From positions 1 to 6,141 of the forward strand of contig CADAPN010000117.1 of the NCBI GenBank assembly GCA_902789835.1: 6,141 bases of DNA, read 5' to 3'. The stretch comes from Oscillospiraceae bacterium. GTDB lineage: Bacteria; Bacillota_A; Clostridia; Oscillospirales; Oscillospiraceae. The notes beneath the pieces were generated by a model, which was not told where the DNA came from, searched no databases, and saw nothing but the letters and a program-made list of their open reading frames with translations. The translations under genes were made by a program, and so were the position numbers. Of the stretch, positions 5,675-6,141 are shown piece after piece; the first letter of the stretch is position 1, and every line of letters begins with the position of its first letter.

Positions 5675-5730
5675 AAAAAACAGGCTGGATCACCGATAAA
5701 GGCGATTCAGCCTTATTTTGTTTGTGTGGA
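5675..5730 (-). terminator. Repeat-family intrinsic terminator, copy 3 (convergent, probably bidirectional)
   Basis: The hairpin pairs AGGCTG (5682-5687) with CAGCCT (5708-5713), continued by a G-T wobble, ATC/GAT, an A-C mismatch and CC/GG around a 6-base loop. On the - strand it leads into T6 (5675-5680). On the + strand it leads into TTATTTTGTTTG. It can therefore end both the TetR transcript (stop 5663) and the peptide gene (stop at 5819). The conserved TTTGTGTGGA box is at 5721-5730. Confidence 0.85.
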
Positions 5731-5818
5731 TAGAGTGAACACAGAGAATCGGCCTGTACTGCGGCCTGACTTCTGAGACAGCTCCTGCTGAAAGGTTTTG
5801 CGGTCAGTTCCGGAATCG
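5731..5818. other. 3' untranslated spacer of the peptide gene
   Basis: No gene is supported here. The only pattern seen is a direct repeat of CGGCCTG (5750-5756 and 5762-5768) separated by TACTG. The first bases after the copy 3 box (GAGTGAACACAGAGAA) resemble those after the copy 1 box (GTGAAAACAGGGAA), so the repeat family may extend weakly beyond its core. Confidence 0.35.
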
Positions 5819-6055
5819 TTAAACGCATTTTGCAATTCTGACGAAATTCGTATTGCAGGAATGGCAGATCCAAACTTCTGAATCTACCTTACCGTACTCA
5901 TCGTATCCAACGTCGTCGTATGCGTATTGAACATCTGTTGAGCCGCAAACCGGACAGATCTGCTCACCATAGGAGCAGGGAAAGTCGGGTATATCGCCGC
6001 CGGATACCTGTACCAGTTGTTTTTCAGAGAGTTTGTTTTTGTTTTCGTTATCCAT
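5819..6055 (-). CDS. Double-glycine-leader peptide with a zinc-ribbon-like four-cysteine body
   Basis: The product is 78 aa. Residues 1-20 (MDNENKNKLSEKQLVQVSGG) match the leader of class II bacteriocin/pheromone precursors: a charged start, LSxxxLxxVSGG, and a GG cleavage site, which in this class is cut and exported by a C39-peptidase ABC transporter. The predicted mature part (21-78) holds C34-PV-C37-GS and W62-I-C64-HS-C67, the spacing of a zinc ribbon, plus C27 and C77 near its two ends. The middle is acidic and Tyr-rich (YDDVGYDEYGKVDSE). The ATG at 6055 is chosen because it gives the canonical leader; the ribosome-binding site is weak (AGAGAAGA). The frame stays open to the right edge (an in-frame ATG at 6073 and TTG at 6106), so a longer N-terminus cannot be excluded. 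No transporter, modification or immunity gene is in view. Function is unknown: it could be bacteriocin-like, a signal, or an unrelated zinc-ribbon protein. Confidence 0.75.
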   Translation of the reverse strand: MDNENKNKLSEKQLVQVSGGDIPDFPCSYGEQICPVCGSTDVQYAYDDVGYDEYGKVDSEVWICHSCNTNFVRIAKCV

Positions 6056-6121
6056 GATTTTATCTTCTCTCATGTGCAGAAGCTTATGGGTACCTTCACT
6101 GTGCAATGCTTTCTGACGGTC

Positions 6122-6137
6122 GGTATAGTAGTATACC
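6122..6137. other. Perfect inverted repeat upstream of the peptide gene, with a possible -10
   Basis: GGTATA (6122-6127) and TATACC (6132-6137) flank GTAG. On the - strand the same bases contain TATACT (6130-6135), a possible -10 for the peptide gene, but its -35 would lie beyond the window. The palindrome could be an operator over this promoter, or the region may still be coding, since the peptide frame is open through it. Confidence 0.35.
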
Positions 6138-6141
6138 TTCT

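Noticed and set aside
665..5730. The three hairpin repeats as a CRISPR array or as IS ends
   Set aside because: They are kilobases apart, with genes rather than spacers between them. All are in the same orientation, with no transposase and no target-site duplications seen.
5637..5873. - strand open frame (78 codons) between the TetR and peptide genes
   Set aside because: It overlaps the 3' ends of both genes and spans the terminator hairpin. No ribosome-binding site or protein pattern was seen.

Overview
The window looks like chromosome of an anaerobic Bacillota (Clostridia-type, probably gut-associated) bacterium. The reasons are strong GGAGG ribosome-binding sites, sigma-A-like promoters, an oxygen-sensitive Fe-S/flavin oxidoreductase, a secreted Ig-like-domain protein, and a double-glycine-leader peptide. 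This assignment is inference from gene content; no taxonomic marker gene is present.

Layout, left to right. (1) The 3' end of a large + strand surface or secreted protein: an Ig-like domain followed by an acidic Tyr/Asp-rich tail carrying four copies of a 14-residue repeat (to 634). (2) A convergent - strand gene for a LacI-type ligand-binding protein that lacks the DNA-binding domain (759-1616), with its own strong promoter. (3) A - strand two-gene operon: a 910-aa multi-[4Fe-4S] flavoprotein oxidoreductase with a GltD/NfnB-type core (2249-4981), then hypA one base downstream (1906-2247). (4) A divergent + strand TetR-family regulator (5124-5663) whose promoter sits back-to-back with the operon promoter, suggesting local control. 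(5) A - strand gene for a 78-aa peptide that joins a double-glycine secretion leader to a zinc-ribbon-like four-cysteine body (5819-6055). The right edge cuts its upstream region.

The most unusual structure is not a gene. Three intergenic regions (665-716, 1789-1848, 5682-5730) carry copies of the same ~50-60 bp element, all in one orientation: a long hairpin with conserved stem and loop sequence next to a conserved TTTGTGTGGA box. Read on the - strand, each lies 40-90 nt beyond the stop codon of a - strand gene and is followed by a T-run, so they are best read as a dispersed family of intrinsic terminators. Copy 2 has base changes that keep or improve pairing.

The most plausible functional unit is TetR regulator + Fe-S flavoenzyme + HypA. 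The flavoenzyme carries a GltD-like FAD/NAD(P)H core, but no GOGAT large subunit, NfnA or hydrogenase gene is visible, so its electron acceptor is unknown. No rRNA, tRNA, CRISPR array, insertion sequence or gene-free stretch above 300 bases was found.
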